DNA of 64,000 nucleotides from the NCBI GenBank assembly GCA_000733355.1, contig JNVV01000006.1, forward strand, positions 1 through 64,000. Direction: 5' to 3'. This document shows positions 1 to 11,327 of the stretch, in pieces. The notes below the pieces were generated by a model. It was not told where the DNA came from. It was given only the letters and a program-made list of their open reading frames with translations, and searched no databases. How positions within the stretch are numbered: position 1 is the stretch's first letter; every line of letters begins with the position of its first letter. This DNA is from Falciphora oryzae. Its lineage: Eukaryota; Ascomycota; Sordariomycetes; Magnaporthales; Magnaporthaceae. The position numbers were made by a program, and so were the translations under genes.

Positions 1-160
1 GTCAATTTGCACAAGTCAGAATTGGAGGCCCAACGCGGAGATGGGTTTGGTGGCCGTGGGTCGATTTTTTGGAAATCCCATACAAAATAATTTTTCGGAA
101 AATCGCTCGCGGCACCGGAAGCCCCCACGGCGGAGAACCCGCGGGATCGATGTCGGTGGG

Positions 161-168
161 TATATAAG
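161..168 (+). promoter_or_regulatory. TATA box of the copia LTR
   Basis: TATATAAG lies about 180 bases before the LTR end and is conserved in the 3' LTR at 7149-7156. It is the likely U3 promoter; the transcription start is not visible. Confidence 0.55.
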
Positions 169-227
169 GGAAGCGATTGTTGGCGCCCCTCAACTGCAAT
201 ACAAGCCTGTTCCACCCACTAAGCTTG

Positions 228-266
228 GGGCCCCGACAGCGCTATTTATAGCGCCTGTCAGGGCCC
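228..266 (+). other. Hairpin within the LTR
   Basis: GACAG-CGCTAT and ATAGCG-CTGTC arms around a 2-base loop form a stem with one bulge; outer GGGCC/GGCCC blocks can extend it. The same structure is intact in the 3' LTR (7216-7254). It begins about 60 bases after the TATA box, so it may lie in the 5' end of the transcript. Function unknown. Confidence 0.5.
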
Positions 267-341
267 AATCCAACTAACCGAGACCCTGCTGGCCACTGTA
301 ACTGCGCTGCAAATCCCCGATTTAACCTCCCAATATTAATA

Positions 342-362
342 GGTTATAAGCCCGGGAGATCC
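342..362 (+). other. Putative primer-binding site, half-tRNA-Met type
   Basis: The sequence starting GGTTATAAGCCC immediately after the LTR is the complement of a methionine tRNA anticodon loop (GGGCTCATAACC) with one mismatch. The mismatch is A for G in a TpG context, as RIP would give. Drosophila copia is known to prime from an internally cleaved initiator Met tRNA, so half-tRNA priming is plausible. No TGG..., 3'-CCA type site is seen here. Confidence 0.5.
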
Positions 363-1240
363 AGTAACTGGCAGGCGATCGGAGCCTATCGAGTGCTGAA
401 TTGAGCCTATTGATAGACCCTGCGATCGCTGGATTGCGCGACGAATTGACGTTGTAACCGCCCTGTAAAGGGCGAATCAGGGCCTTAATTTGGGGAATTA
501 AAAGTACTGGAGCTAATCGCTAAAAAGTGGCAACACCTACTAGTAGGCGCTGAGGAGCGCTAATACCAAAGCTTATTGCGGCGTTGCAAAACGCTGTAAA
601 TAATCTAAATAGGGATACCCAGTTATTAATTAGGGGCTATAGCGCTTAAAAGCGCACTATAAATACCTATCTAATCCCATACTCGTGGGGGTAACGTTGC
701 GCAGATTGTTATACAGCCTCGTAAGAAATACACCTCGGTCAAGGCAATCTGTAACCTACCCTAAAAACGTTCTACCCTCGCGGTAAATCCACTAAAACGG
801 AAATTGCTTGCTTCGGTAACCAACAACTTAATTGGTGTTAGTAGTGCATTTAGCACCTAAAGGAACGCTAAATAGCTGCACTTTAAAAACCTTACTAATG
901 CACGTGGAAGCTGGAAATAAAATCCTAAAGCTTAGCCACCTTTAGGTCAACTAATTATAATTGTAACGATCCCTTAAAGGAATATAAAGTCTAATCAGCC
1001 TTTAAAGCTACCCTATATTTTAAACCCTGGAATTTTGCAGGCTCCAGGCCAATTGCGCTACAGTAACTGTTAAACAAAACCCTAAAAAATTAAGCACCTT
1101 TTAGGTCAATTAGCGCAAAGCAACTGTTAAAAAATCCTAAAAGACGGTAACCTTCAAACATCTAAGCAGTACTGTTATAAACAGGAACTGCGAGGTTAAA
1201 ATTGCTATAAATTACCCTATATAAAGCACTTTAAACAAAT
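363..1240 (+). other. Copia 5' leader, non-coding
   Basis: About 880 AT-rich bases between the primer-binding site and the first ATG, with many stops in all frames and TpA-rich runs (CTAAA, TTAAAG). No separate gene seen. Confidence 0.6.
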
Positions 1241-4200
1241 ATGCAAAACAACCCAAACGATGGAACTCAAATAACGAGTGAAAAGGGTAATACTGCCCCA
1301 ACTGCACTGGAAACAATTTTAGCTACAGTAACCGCACAAACGGCGCGTATCGATCAATTAACTAAGGCTTTAAAAGCGTTACAAAGCAATAATAGGGATA
1401 ACCAAACGCAACAACAGGGGGCAACGGGGGCTACATTTCCTCCGTCAAATCTTCAAGTCCCTAAGCAGCTAAAAATCCCTACAACTGCTGCCCCTAGCGT
1501 ATCTAAAAATCTAATTAATTTATCAAAGGCTCCATCCCCGCCGCCTGCGCCGGCACCTGCGCCATCGCCACCGGCCCCTAATAACTAGGCGGATATTTTA
1601 TCCTATTCCAACCCAATAATAAGGGAATTATTCCGTAAAATGCACTCTTTTCCTAAAACCTCAAAGCTAAAAGGGGCCCAAAACTATACAAAATGGAAAC
1701 ACACGCTAAAACTACAATTTACCGCAATAAATGTAACGGGGTTTACAAAAAACCCTAAAGCGGCTATCCAAATCTCGCTAGCAGATCAAGCAAATTTGTT
1801 GCTATTCCTAAAGGACAGCTGCAATAAAGAGGTGCTTCACACTATAACGTAGGAAACATCACCTACTAAAGCGTTTATTGCCCTAAGGGATAGTTACTCC
1901 CTAACGCCAAAAATCGAACGAAATGCCCTTTATAAAGAATTCCATGCCCTAAACTACGCTAAATATAAAAACGGTATTAGCGAATTTAATTCCTACTTCA
2001 ATTCACTGCTAATTCGGCTCCGGAATAGTCAAATGCAATTAGCTGCTGTTAATATCAAAAATCAATACCTAAAAGCCATAAAAGGGTCTTTTCCCCAATG
2101 GGCTAAAAGGCTTCGAAGTACTATCCGTAATGCTACTACTTTAAAGCAATTTATTAAAGGCATTAATTTGCAATACCTAATGGCTAATTTAATTGCTAAA
2201 ACCTATAATCCAATCTCTACAGCCCACAAACAAGCTGCTAATCACAAGGCTTAAATGCAAAATAAACCAAAAGGTAAAAAAGGTACCAATGCCAAAAGCA
2301 AAAGCAAAAGTAAAAAGAAGGAGAAGAAAGCCGCTAAAGGGAAAGGCAAAAAGGCTAAAAATAAACCTAAAAGCCAAAATAGCTCCTCTAAATCTAATAA
2401 ATCCAAAAAGAAGAGAAAAGACGGTAACAAGTCCTCCGATAAAAAAGGAACTTCCTTTGTAATACTAAATTACAATCTCCTATCAGGAGATTTTAGTGCT
2501 AAAAACCCCTCTGTAAGGTTTTCGAAAAGTAACGCTACTAGCAAAACTGTGGATTTGGAATCACTAAACGCATCAAACGACAGTGACTTTTCGGATATTA
2601 AATCCAATTTAAAGGCTTCAACTACCTTTAATTTACCGGTGGCAATGCATTGCACGCACTGTAAATCTGTAAATAACGCTAAAAAGGCTTTAAAAGCCCC
2701 TATTTTATACGATACAGGTAGCACAGATCACATCTTTAACTTTATGGAGTTTTTTTCTAATTTTAGTACCAAAACTAAAAAGGAGATTATAACGGGTGGC
2801 GGCCCCGTAATTACTAAAGGCATAAGCACTGTTAAAATAGCAATAAAATGCTTTAAAAACCTTAATAATTTCGAAATAATAACATTAATAAATGTATTAT
2901 TTATCCCCGAATTCGATATCAATATTATTAGTAGTTTTCGTTACTATAAATTAAACGGTATCCTTATCAAACACAAGCTGTTTAATTCCAATCGCAAATG
3001 CTGGGGCGTTTTAGATCCCGTTAATAACGGTTTTTTCCTTAACGTTAAAAGGTATATTTTGCCTAATGTACGCAAAAAATTTTACTATAGCACAAATTTT
3101 AGCCATGCCTTATAACGGGTAACTCCCGTAATTAGCGTTAAATTTAACAACGTTCTCCCTATAAATTAGGAGGAATATGCTCGTTTCGATTTTAATTCGG
3201 AAAAAAATACGGATTAAACGGAAAAGCTACCCTATACTAAAGGTAAAGCTACCCTAAACTAAAAGAAAAAATTGGAAAAGGGGGCCACTAAAACCAAGCC
3301 TAAATTTAGTGCAAAAAGCCTTAAAAACTCCCGTATAGTTAAGCCCCGTAAGCTCGGCAAGCCACTAAACAAATCCATTGAAAAGCTTATTCCAAAGGAC
3401 GTTACTTCACTAAAAAGGGGGACTTCCCATACAAAAGATCCGTTGCCCGAATTTCCCCCAGTAGGTGAGGTACAAGCGGCCCCTTATATCGACATTACCT
3501 TTAAAAGCTTCCAAAAGTCAACTGACGGATAGGTAAATGCAAAGGGGGACGTTGTAAAAGGGTGTGATAAAAATCTGGCCCTAAAAGCGTTGTTTTAGCA
3601 CCGCCGATTAAGGCATTTGGGGTTAGCGTTGCTGAAAAAGATTGCTAAAATAACTGCAGGTCTCTTTAACTTTAATAAGGTTTAAAGGTTGCAATACGTA
3701 ATTTATGCCAAAATTGTAGCAATATGGAAAACTAGAAAAAGCCCGTTGCCTTTACCGGATAACGTTCTAAATTCTATCGAAAGGGATACTATTACTTTAT
3801 CCCCAACGCCATACAATAAAAAACCAGTAATCCTTTTGCTTATTAATCGAAAATTAAAATATAAATGGACCTTCCAGCTATCCAGTAAACACGGCCTAGT
3901 AGTGTACACAGCTATAAAGTCCTTTTTTAAAAGCTTAAAAGCAAACTACGGGCGCTATCCCTTAAGGTTGTTTTTTAATAAAAATAGGGAAGTTAATTTA
4001 ACGCTAAAAGATTAGCTTAGTAAAAAAAGCATTGCGTTTAAAACGTTAAACCCTTATAACCACGGGCAAAATAGCCTGTCAAAACGCTTTGTAAGGGTGA
4101 TTTTAAATAGGCTTAAAGCTACGATTACTGCGGCAGGCTTACCGTTTTATTTATGGTGTTATATCTTACTTGCCGTAATTAAACTAATAAACGCTACTGC

Positions 4201-6559
4201 AGTCACTAATAGGGAGCTTTGCCCTTACCAAAAGTTCTATAACGAAGTAAAACCCGGATCTTTTTACAGGCTTAATTTAAGCCATTATAAAGTAATTGGT
4301 ACCTATACGGAAGCATTAATACCCTTAAAACACAGGGCAAAATCGAAGAAACTAGCAACCAGAACGGAACCCGTTAAGCTTTTCGGAGCTTTAAGTAAAA
4401 CAATTGTCCTTATATATGCGCTTATACGAAAGGCGGTATATAAAACCTTTACAATCAAGCTATTAAAAGGGGTAACAGTAAAAAATCTCGTTCCAAAGGG
4501 GGATAATAATTCAAAGGGGGTTACTATCGAAAACCCTATTAAAAAAGGCACTATTTTAACTAATGTTTTTACCCCCGTTAGTAAATTTGAAAGCGAAGTG
4601 GAAATCGATTTTTTACCAAATCAACTGCTTGCGGAAACCTTAAAAGCTCCGCTACCTGCCCTGCAATACAAGCCCCCTAAACCTGTTCAAACCACTATAC
4701 GGCCCCTTAAAAAGCCTACAGTTTTAGTGCCCCCGATACGTAAAATACTAATACCTACAGTGGATAAGGAAGTGCGTATTAGCGATACCTTCGCTAATGC
4801 TTTAAGGAAGGTATTACCTAAACCAAACTTAATGGAAATCGACGATTTCGTTCACTATATCTACTATAAGGCAAAATAGGCTGTTAAAAAGAAAAAGCCT
4901 GCTAAAAACGGCGAACCCAATTCCTATAAAGAGGCTTTAAAAAACCCCTATAATAAACATTGGTTAACTGCCTTAGGGTTAGAATTCGAGCAACTTTTAC
5001 GCGCTAGAACTTTTAACTTCTTGCCAAAAGCTAAACTATTTAAAAGGCGGAGATTAATAACCTGTCGACCGGTTTTTAAGCTTAAAAAAGATAAAGAAAA
5101 TCGCCCCCTAAAGTATAAAGCTAAGCTAATTGTTAGGGGTTTTTTGCAAATAAAAGGCTTAAATTTTATCGAAACCTTTGCCTCTATTAGTATACCGCTT
5201 ACCTGGCGTATTTTACTAGCCTTTGCTATAGCAAAAAATTAAGAAATCGAATAAATCGATTTTATTAGGGCATTTTTAAACAATAACCTTAACGTAAAGC
5301 TATACTTTAATATTCCAAAAAGCTTTAAAAAATAGTTAGCTATTGCAACCCCCGAAATTAAAAAGCTCGCCAAACATTTTAGCTTTAAATCTTTGGAAAA
5401 ATAAATGATCCTATTAAAAAAGGCACTATATGGTTTGAAATAAGGACCCCGTAAATGGCAGAACAAGCTAAAAACCCTACTTAAAAAGGAAGGTTTTACG
5501 CCTCTTGTTTCTAATCCAGCGGTTTATTTCAATACAAAAATAAAGCATTTTATTATCACTTTTATAAACGATTGCTTGTTAATAGGGCCTAATATTAAAT
5601 ATATCCGGTCCCTAAAAAAGTCGTTAAATAAAATGTATGCATTAAAAGACCGTGGGCCTGCCACCTATTTTTTAAGTGTTTAAATTATAAAGGATAGGCC
5701 TAAAAGGCTTTTTTAAATCCACTAGAGCCAATATATCGATAAAATGCTAATAACTTTTAAGTTGCAAAATTCTCGAAATATAAATATCCCTTTATAACCG
5801 GGTGTGCTAAATGATACTAACGGATCGCTTGTAACCTTTGCTAAAGTTAAATTGCTATAAAGGATTATAGGGACCGTTATGTATTTGATGCTTTTAACCC
5901 GCCCGGATGTCGGTTTTATTGTTTAATAAATTTCACGCCACTTTACAGCGCTTACCAACACGCATATAAATGCTGTAAAAAACCTATTTAAGTATTTAGG
6001 TACAACCCGTTAAACAACTATTTGCTACGGGCACTTAAGGAAAATAACAAATCCTATATATGCACAAATTGCAAGTAATTTGTTAAAATTAGTTGGTTTT
6101 AGCGATAGCGATTATACGGGGGATAAATCCACTTTAAAATCAATTTATAGCTATTTATTTTGCTTAGTAAATGGTCCTATTAGTTGGAAATGCAAAAGGG
6201 CTAGCACTATAGCCCTTAGCATTATTGAGGCTAAAACCGATGCTTTAGCGGAAACCTTTCGAAAGGCGAAGTGGTTAAAGTATTTGTTTACAAAGCTGCA
6301 AAGCCCTATTAACGGACCTATTGCTATTTTTGGCGATAACATTAGTTTTATCGGAAATGCGTATAACCCTACCATGCATGCAAAAACTAAACATACCTTG
6401 CTAAAGTTCCATTTCGTTAAGGAGGAAATTAGCGCTAAAACAATTACGATACAATACATCGATACCAAAAATATACCCGCTGATGGGTTAACTAAACCTT
6501 TAACCCCTCCGAAACACAAGGCTTTTTTAAAGCTAATGGGTTTACAAACCCCAGCTTAA
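1241..6559 (+). pseudogene. Copia gag-pol pseudogene
   Basis: One reading frame runs from ATG 1241 to TAA 6557 with no frameshift, interrupted by about 25 stops, all TAA or TAG. Gag is at about 1241-2600. Protease follows (YDTGSTDHI near 2710), then the pre-integrase HRRLRHLG near 3600, integrase near 3690-4100, reverse transcriptase near 4930-5700 (ALYGLK then a stop), and RNase H near 6095-6450 (GFSDSDYTGDKST). The YVDD catalytic box of reverse transcriptase reads FIND (near 5565), and the second integrase Asp position appears to be Asn. Stops and Asp-to-Asn changes fit C-to-T/G-to-A mutation. The encoded peptide is rich in Lys and Asn, as G-to-A change of Glu and Asp codons would produce. 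Confidence 0.92.
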
Positions 6560-6691
6560 GTTTTTTCTTTAGTGCTTTTTAGTTAAGCTTTAAATCAATC
6601 AGTGCTAATTACTGCACAAAAAATTTTCTTTACAACCCTTATTTCTTTTTATCCCATAATTAGCCTTTTCCTTTTTTGCAAGCAAATAATC

Positions 6692-6703
6692 AAAGAAAGG
6701 GGG
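6692..6703 (+). other. Polypurine tract of the copia element
   Basis: AAAGAAAGGGGG directly before the TGTTAA start of the 3' LTR; the expected plus-strand primer. Confidence 0.8.
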
Positions 6704-7329
6704 TGTTAAAAGAACTAATGTATTTAGCTTAGGTTGGGTGCATAGGCCCAACCTACCTTATACTACCCTCATTAGATTATCTACCCTGTACTATTATGGG
6801 GTTGTGCATAGGAGTAGCGGGCAGGGCTTATAGCGTACCCGGGGGTGGCTTACAGCATCTACAATGCTTACCGAAAGCCTAAAAGTGGCCTGTAGCCCCT
6901 ATAGGATGCCTAAGCACCCAAATCAGCCGTTGTAGGTCACACTGACTCGCCTACCCTGCACATCTACCCTGCACAAAATTAGTCAGGAGTCAATTTGCAC
7001 AAGTCAGAATTGGAGGCCCAACGCGGAAATGGGTTTAATAGCCGTGGGTCGATTTTTTAAAAATCCCATACAAAATAATTTTTCGGAAAATCGCTCGCGG
7101 CACCGGAAGCCCCCACGGCGGAAAACCCGCGGGATCGATGTCGGTAGGTATATAAGGGAAGCGATTGTTGGCGCCCCTCAACTGCAATACAAGCCTGTTC
7201 CACCCACTAAGCTTGGGGCCCCGACAGCGCTATTTATAGCGCCTGTCAGGGCCCAATCCAACTAACCGAAACCCTGCTGGCCACTGTGACTGCGCTGCAA
7301 ATCCCCGATTTGACCTCCCAATATTAATA
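6704..7329 (+). repeat. 3' LTR of the copia element
   Basis: 626 bp, from TGTTAA to TTAATA. Its last 341 bp match the 5' LTR fragment; TATA box and hairpin are conserved. The next base starts gypsy pol sequence. Base composition is close to even, unlike the AT-rich internal region. Confidence 0.9.
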
Positions 7330-8846
7330 CGATCTTTTAAAGGTAGTGGTTAACTATAAGGACGTTAACGCTAAAACGATCCCGATTCGGTGCCTTATCC
7401 CGTTTATTACGGAGCTTTAAAATCGATTTCGAAATGCCAAATGGAAAACGAAAATCGACCTTAAAACCGGGTTTAACCTAATTCGAATAAAAAAAGGTTA
7501 CGAATAGCTTACAGCCTTCCGTTGCAAATACGGCGTTTTCGAATTCACGGTTATGCCCATAGGCTTTATCAACGCGCTTGCCACCTTCCAAAGCATAATA
7601 AACTATATTTTTATGGACCTTATCGATACCGGGCTCCTTATATATTTAAATAACCTTTTAATATACGCCGAAACTAAGGAATAATACGATAACTTAGTAA
7701 AGGAGTTGCTTCGCCGCCTTACTAAATATAATTTAGCCGTAGCCCCTCGCAAATGCATTTAAGGGGTGTACGAAATCGAATTCCTTAGTTACATAATAGG
7801 ACCCAATAGCATCGCAATATCCAAGGATAAAATGGACGCTATCGTGCAATAAAAAGCCCCTAAATGCCTTAAAAACTCCCAATTTTTTATTAGCTTCGCC
7901 AACTTTTACAAAAGGTTTATTAAAGGGTTTTCTGGAATCGTTAGGCCTATAACGACGGCTAACGCCCTGCCTAAAAGCTAATAGCGATGGACCCCCGAAA
8001 TGGACCAGGCCTTCGAAGCTTTTAAAGTCGCTTTCGTTTTGCTTCCGATATTCCGGCATTTCGATCCGTTTTTCCCGGCGCAAATCGAAGTAAACGCTTC
8101 AGATTTTGCCTTTGGAGGGGTGCTATCCCAAAAGGACCTCGAAACCAACAAATTGCACCCCGTTGCCTTTTATTCGCGCAAAATGTTACCCGCCGAAATT
8201 AATTATAAAATCTACGATAAGGAACTTTTAGCGGTCGTTAATTGTTTCGTTAGGTGGAAGTATTACTTCGAAGGGGCAAAGTACCAGATAAAGGTTTATA
8301 CGGATTACCGGAACTTCGAATATTTTTTAACGGCCAAAATCCTTAATCGAAGGCAAGCTAAATGGGTATAACAGCTAGTTGGTTATTAGTTTATAATTAA
8401 CTACCGGCCAAAAAAGCAAAATAAAAAGGCCGATATGCTATCAAAATTACCTTAGCACAAATTTAAAAAAAGGGGGAGTAAGGATTAGCCGATTACGACG
8501 ATTTTGCAAAAAAAAACACTTTCTAACAAAAATTTCGGCCTTAAAAAGATAAGGAAATAACCCTATAGAAAAAGTTTTGCCGTAAGGAGTACTTTTTTTC
8601 CTCCTATCCCCAAACCGGCTTTGCAATATTCCAATTTTAAAATAGGCTACGGAATTTACTAACAAAATTAAACAAGTTGGTATATCGGATTCCGAATACC
8701 AAAGCTGCTTTTAAAAGCCCGAAAAGGGTAAAAAATTAAAAATAGCCTTTTTTATTATAAAAAAAAATTGTGGGTACCAACGGAAACCCTGCAAAAGGAA
8801 ATTTTTAAATCCGAATATAACATAAAAGTCGCTAAATATATGGGTA

Positions 8847-9276
8847 ACGTGGTTCACCAGCGAGTCGGTCAAACCACCGAGTCGATCACTTTGAAATCCC
8901 ATATTAAACGCGATTTTCGACACCCTTGCTAACTTGGCCAATTTAAACACAAATTTAACCAAATTTAAAAATGTTATATTTAACTAAATAGGAAATTTAA
9001 TTTAATTTTCTTAGATTTTTTGCATTGCCCTTTTAGGATTAGTTTGTAACACTGTATAATACACTGTATAAAATATGCAAATTAGCCTAAAACGGCAATG
9101 GGAAAAATCCAAGAAAATTAAATTAAATTCCCTATTTAGTTAAACATAATTCTTTTAAATTTGGTTAAATTTAGGCTTAAATTGGCCGAGTTAGCAAGGG
9201 TGTCGAAAATCGCGTTTAACACGTGATTTCGAAGTGATCGACTCGGTGGTTTGACCGACTCGCTAGTAAACCACGT
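8847..9276. mobile_element. Fold-back (palindromic) DNA element 1, pogo-like, in gypsy pol
   Basis: 430 bp flanked by TA (8845-8846 and 9277-9278). Ends are ACGTGGTT and its complement; the arms pair along almost their whole length around an ACACTGTATAATAC centre. Deleting the element and one TA joins MGI with DKTLELIT, the expected gypsy zinc-finger sequence, in frame. No transposase is encoded. TA duplication is typical of the Tc1/mariner/pogo superfamily. Confidence 0.88.
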
Positions 9277-9854
9277 TATAGATAAAACCCTCGAATTAAT
9301 TACTTGGCACTTTTAATAGCCCAATATCGAAGCAAAAGTCCGGGAATACGTAAAAGGATGCTTGGAGTGCTAACGCAATAAGGTTTTAAAGCATGCCCCT
9401 TTTGGACCCTTATAACCTATAAAGCTGCATTACCAGCCCTGGAAAACGGTAGCTATGGACTTTATTACGGACTTTCCTTTAAGCGATGGGTGCGATTTAA
9501 TTTGGGTAATGGTAAACCTTTTTACTAAAATGGCGCATTTCGTCCCCTTTAAAGTCGAGGGTAAAAAATCGGATAATTTTATCCGCATTTTCGCCAAAAA
9601 ATACTAGCGATTGCACGGTATGCCTTTGGATATTATTTTTAATAAAAATTCCAAATTTACAAGCCATTTATGGAAAGATTTCCTCCGTTTGGTAGGCATT
9701 AAGCTAAAAATAAGCATTACCTTCTATCCCTAAACGGATAAACAAACCGAAAGGCTTAACTAAAGCCTAAAAGCCTACTTTAGGTCTTTCGTAAATTACG
9801 AAATAACTAATTGGGTTAAGCTGTTACTTACGGCGGAATTTGCCTATAATAATA

Positions 9855-10280
9855 ACGTGGTTCACCACCGAGTGACGCACCCTCACCGAGTGACGCACTC
9901 CAAATCCCATACTAAACGGCGTTTTTTCGATTAAATAACTCGCTCAATTTGGGGCTAAACTCCACCAAAATTAAAGCAGTTATATTTAACTTTATAATAA
10001 TTGTAATTTGAATTTTCCGCATTTTTATTATTAGTCCTTTTGGGTTAGTTCGCAACACTGTGTAATACACTGTGTACAATACGCAATTAACCCAAAAGGA
10101 GTAATAATAAAAATGCGGAAAATTCAAATTACAATTATTATAAAGTTAAATATAACTGCTTTAATTTTGGTGGAGTTTAGCCCCAAATTGAGCGAGTTAT
10201 TTAATCGAAAAAACGCCGTTTAGTATGGGATTTGGAGTGCGTCACTCGGTGAGGGTGCGTCACTCGGTGGTGAACCACGT
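9855..10280. mobile_element. Fold-back (palindromic) DNA element 2, same family
   Basis: 426 bp flanked by TA (9853-9854 and 10281-10282). It has ACGTGGTTCACC termini, a repeated subterminal CCGAGTGACGCAC motif and about 190-bp arms that are nearly perfect complements. Its centre (AACACTGTGTAATAC) and internal blocks match element 1. Removing it with one TA restores FAYNN followed by ten residues and FFANYGYY, the usual gypsy integrase spacing. No coding capacity. Confidence 0.9.
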
Positions 10281-11017
10281 TATATTTTCGGCAAATACTT
10301 TTATTATTCTCTTTTTCGCTAACTACGGGTACTACCTAACTTCCAATAATCCCCCTTTCTTAGGACGAATACGCAATTTAGCAAGCTAACTTTACCGGCA
10401 TTAAATAACCCAAGTGCACGAAAAAGCCAAATAACACCTCAAAAAAGCCCGGGAACAAATAAAGCATTAGGCCAACAAAAAGAAAAGCCCCTCGCCGGTC
10501 CTTACCGAAAAACAGTTCGTTATATTAAACGCCCGGCACATAAAAACCCGTCGCCCCGCTAAAAAACTCGATGCCAAAATACTCGGGCCCTTTCGGATCT
10601 TTAAGGTTATTTTTCCCACGGCGGTACGATTAGCCCTGCCTAAAACCTGGAAAATCTATAACGCTTTCCACGTATCCCTTATCGAACCCTACCGCTTTAG
10701 CATTTAGGTACGACCTAACCCTAACTAGGTATTACGGGAGGCCCCTTCGGTTATAAAAGATTTCGTTGTAAAAAAAATTATAGATTTTATGGATATAAGC
10801 GGGAAAGTTCGTTATTTTGTCCAGTGGGAAAATTACCTACGCAAAAAGGATTGGACGTGGGAACCTTAGAAGCATTTCGATACCGACGGATTTAAGTAGC
10901 ACGTTATTGCTTTTTATCGGTTTAACCCCGATAAGCCTAAGGACCCCCGCGTGCTATAAGACATAGGCACGGCCGCATCCCTTAAGCGGGCCTCGGAAGG
11001 TTTCGAGACGCGCTTTA

Positions 11018-11032
11018 GGAAGAGGAGGATAG
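11018..11032 (+). other. Polypurine tract of the gypsy element
   Basis: AGGAAGAGGAGGATA, purine-rich, directly before the TGTTATAC start of the LTR. Confidence 0.6.
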
Positions 11033-11327
11033 TGTTATACGGAAGAACCCGTGGACCTAACTAATCGGCATTACGAATCGGCCTTACGGAGGGTCGAAGA
11101 CCCGCATAGGCGGTTAACGGCCCTAAGGCCAAGCGGTGAAGGTCGGAAAGCAGTGTGAATTATGTACTCGATATTTCGCACGGATTACAAAGGGTTTATA
11201 TAAACCTTGCCATCTCCTATGTCCTTCACGAAAGATTCCTTCCTCCTCAAGCATCTCTTGAGCCCATAGAAAGATTATTTGCAATCTAGAGATTCTTTCT
11301 CCAAGCCGTCTTTGACCCCTTGTTACA
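11033..11327 (+). repeat. 3' LTR of the gypsy element, little mutated
   Basis: 295 bp from TGTTATAC to TTGTTACA, with a TATA-like TTTATATAAA near 11190. Defined by alignment to the inverted copy at 11692-11957. Unlike the adjoining pol region it keeps normal base composition (runs such as CTTCCTCCTCAAGC). An open frame on the minus strand across it is not a gene. Confidence 0.75.

Larger units (their letters stand above)
1..341 (+). repeat. 5' LTR of the copia element (3' part only)
   Basis: The 341 bases align without gaps to 6989-7329. I count 11 differences, all G/A, nine with A in the 3' copy. The end TTAATA fits an original TTAACA, which would mirror the TGTTAA start of the 3' LTR after one C-to-T change. 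The LTR is much less AT-rich than the internal region. Confidence 0.93.
1..7329 (+). mobile_element. Ty1/copia LTR retrotransposon, degenerate, 5' end outside the window
   Basis: Order is partial 5' LTR, primer-binding site, leader, single-frame gag-pol, polypurine tract, 3' LTR. The domain order protease - integrase - reverse transcriptase - RNase H is the copia order. The ORF is broken by about 25 in-frame stops, so the element cannot move by itself. It is inserted in the reverse transcriptase region of a gypsy element that resumes at 7330. The target duplication cannot be checked because the left junction is outside the window. Confidence 0.93.
7331..11032 (+). pseudogene. Gypsy pol pseudogene (RT, RNase H, integrase, chromodomain)
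   Basis: Reverse transcriptase begins at the copia junction; its YLDD catalytic box reads YLNN near 7645 (both Asp to Asn). RNase H is at about 8080-8370 (EVNASDFAFGGVLSQ). The zinc-finger region KTLELIT...YVKGCLEC is split by the first fold-back. Integrase starts near 9450 (MDFITDFPLSDG), has Asn at the second catalytic Asp position (MVNLFTKMAHF), and is split near FAYNN by the second fold-back. A chromodomain follows (KIIDFMDISGKVRYFVQWENY, then DWTWEP) near 10770-10870. Correcting for the 428-bp insertion at 9855, the frame is continuous from 7331 to about 10960, so the decay is by point mutation alone. Confidence 0.9.
7330..11327 (+). mobile_element. Ty3/gypsy chromodomain retrotransposon, 5' part split off by the copia insertion
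   Basis: Contains reverse transcriptase, RNase H, H2C2 finger region, integrase and chromodomain in gypsy order, then a polypurine tract and an LTR. The part encoding gag, protease and the start of reverse transcriptase should lie to the left of the copia element, outside the window. Two fold-back elements are inserted. All pol stops that I read are TAA or TAG. Confidence 0.9.

Noticed and set aside
1241..11032. TAA/TAG reassigned to Gln (alternative genetic code), since TGA is absent among the stops
   Set aside because: Some stops fall at Trp positions (GYE-stop-LTAF), catalytic Asp codons are changed to Asn, and host genes in the window use TAA and TAG as normal terminators. RIP explains all of it.
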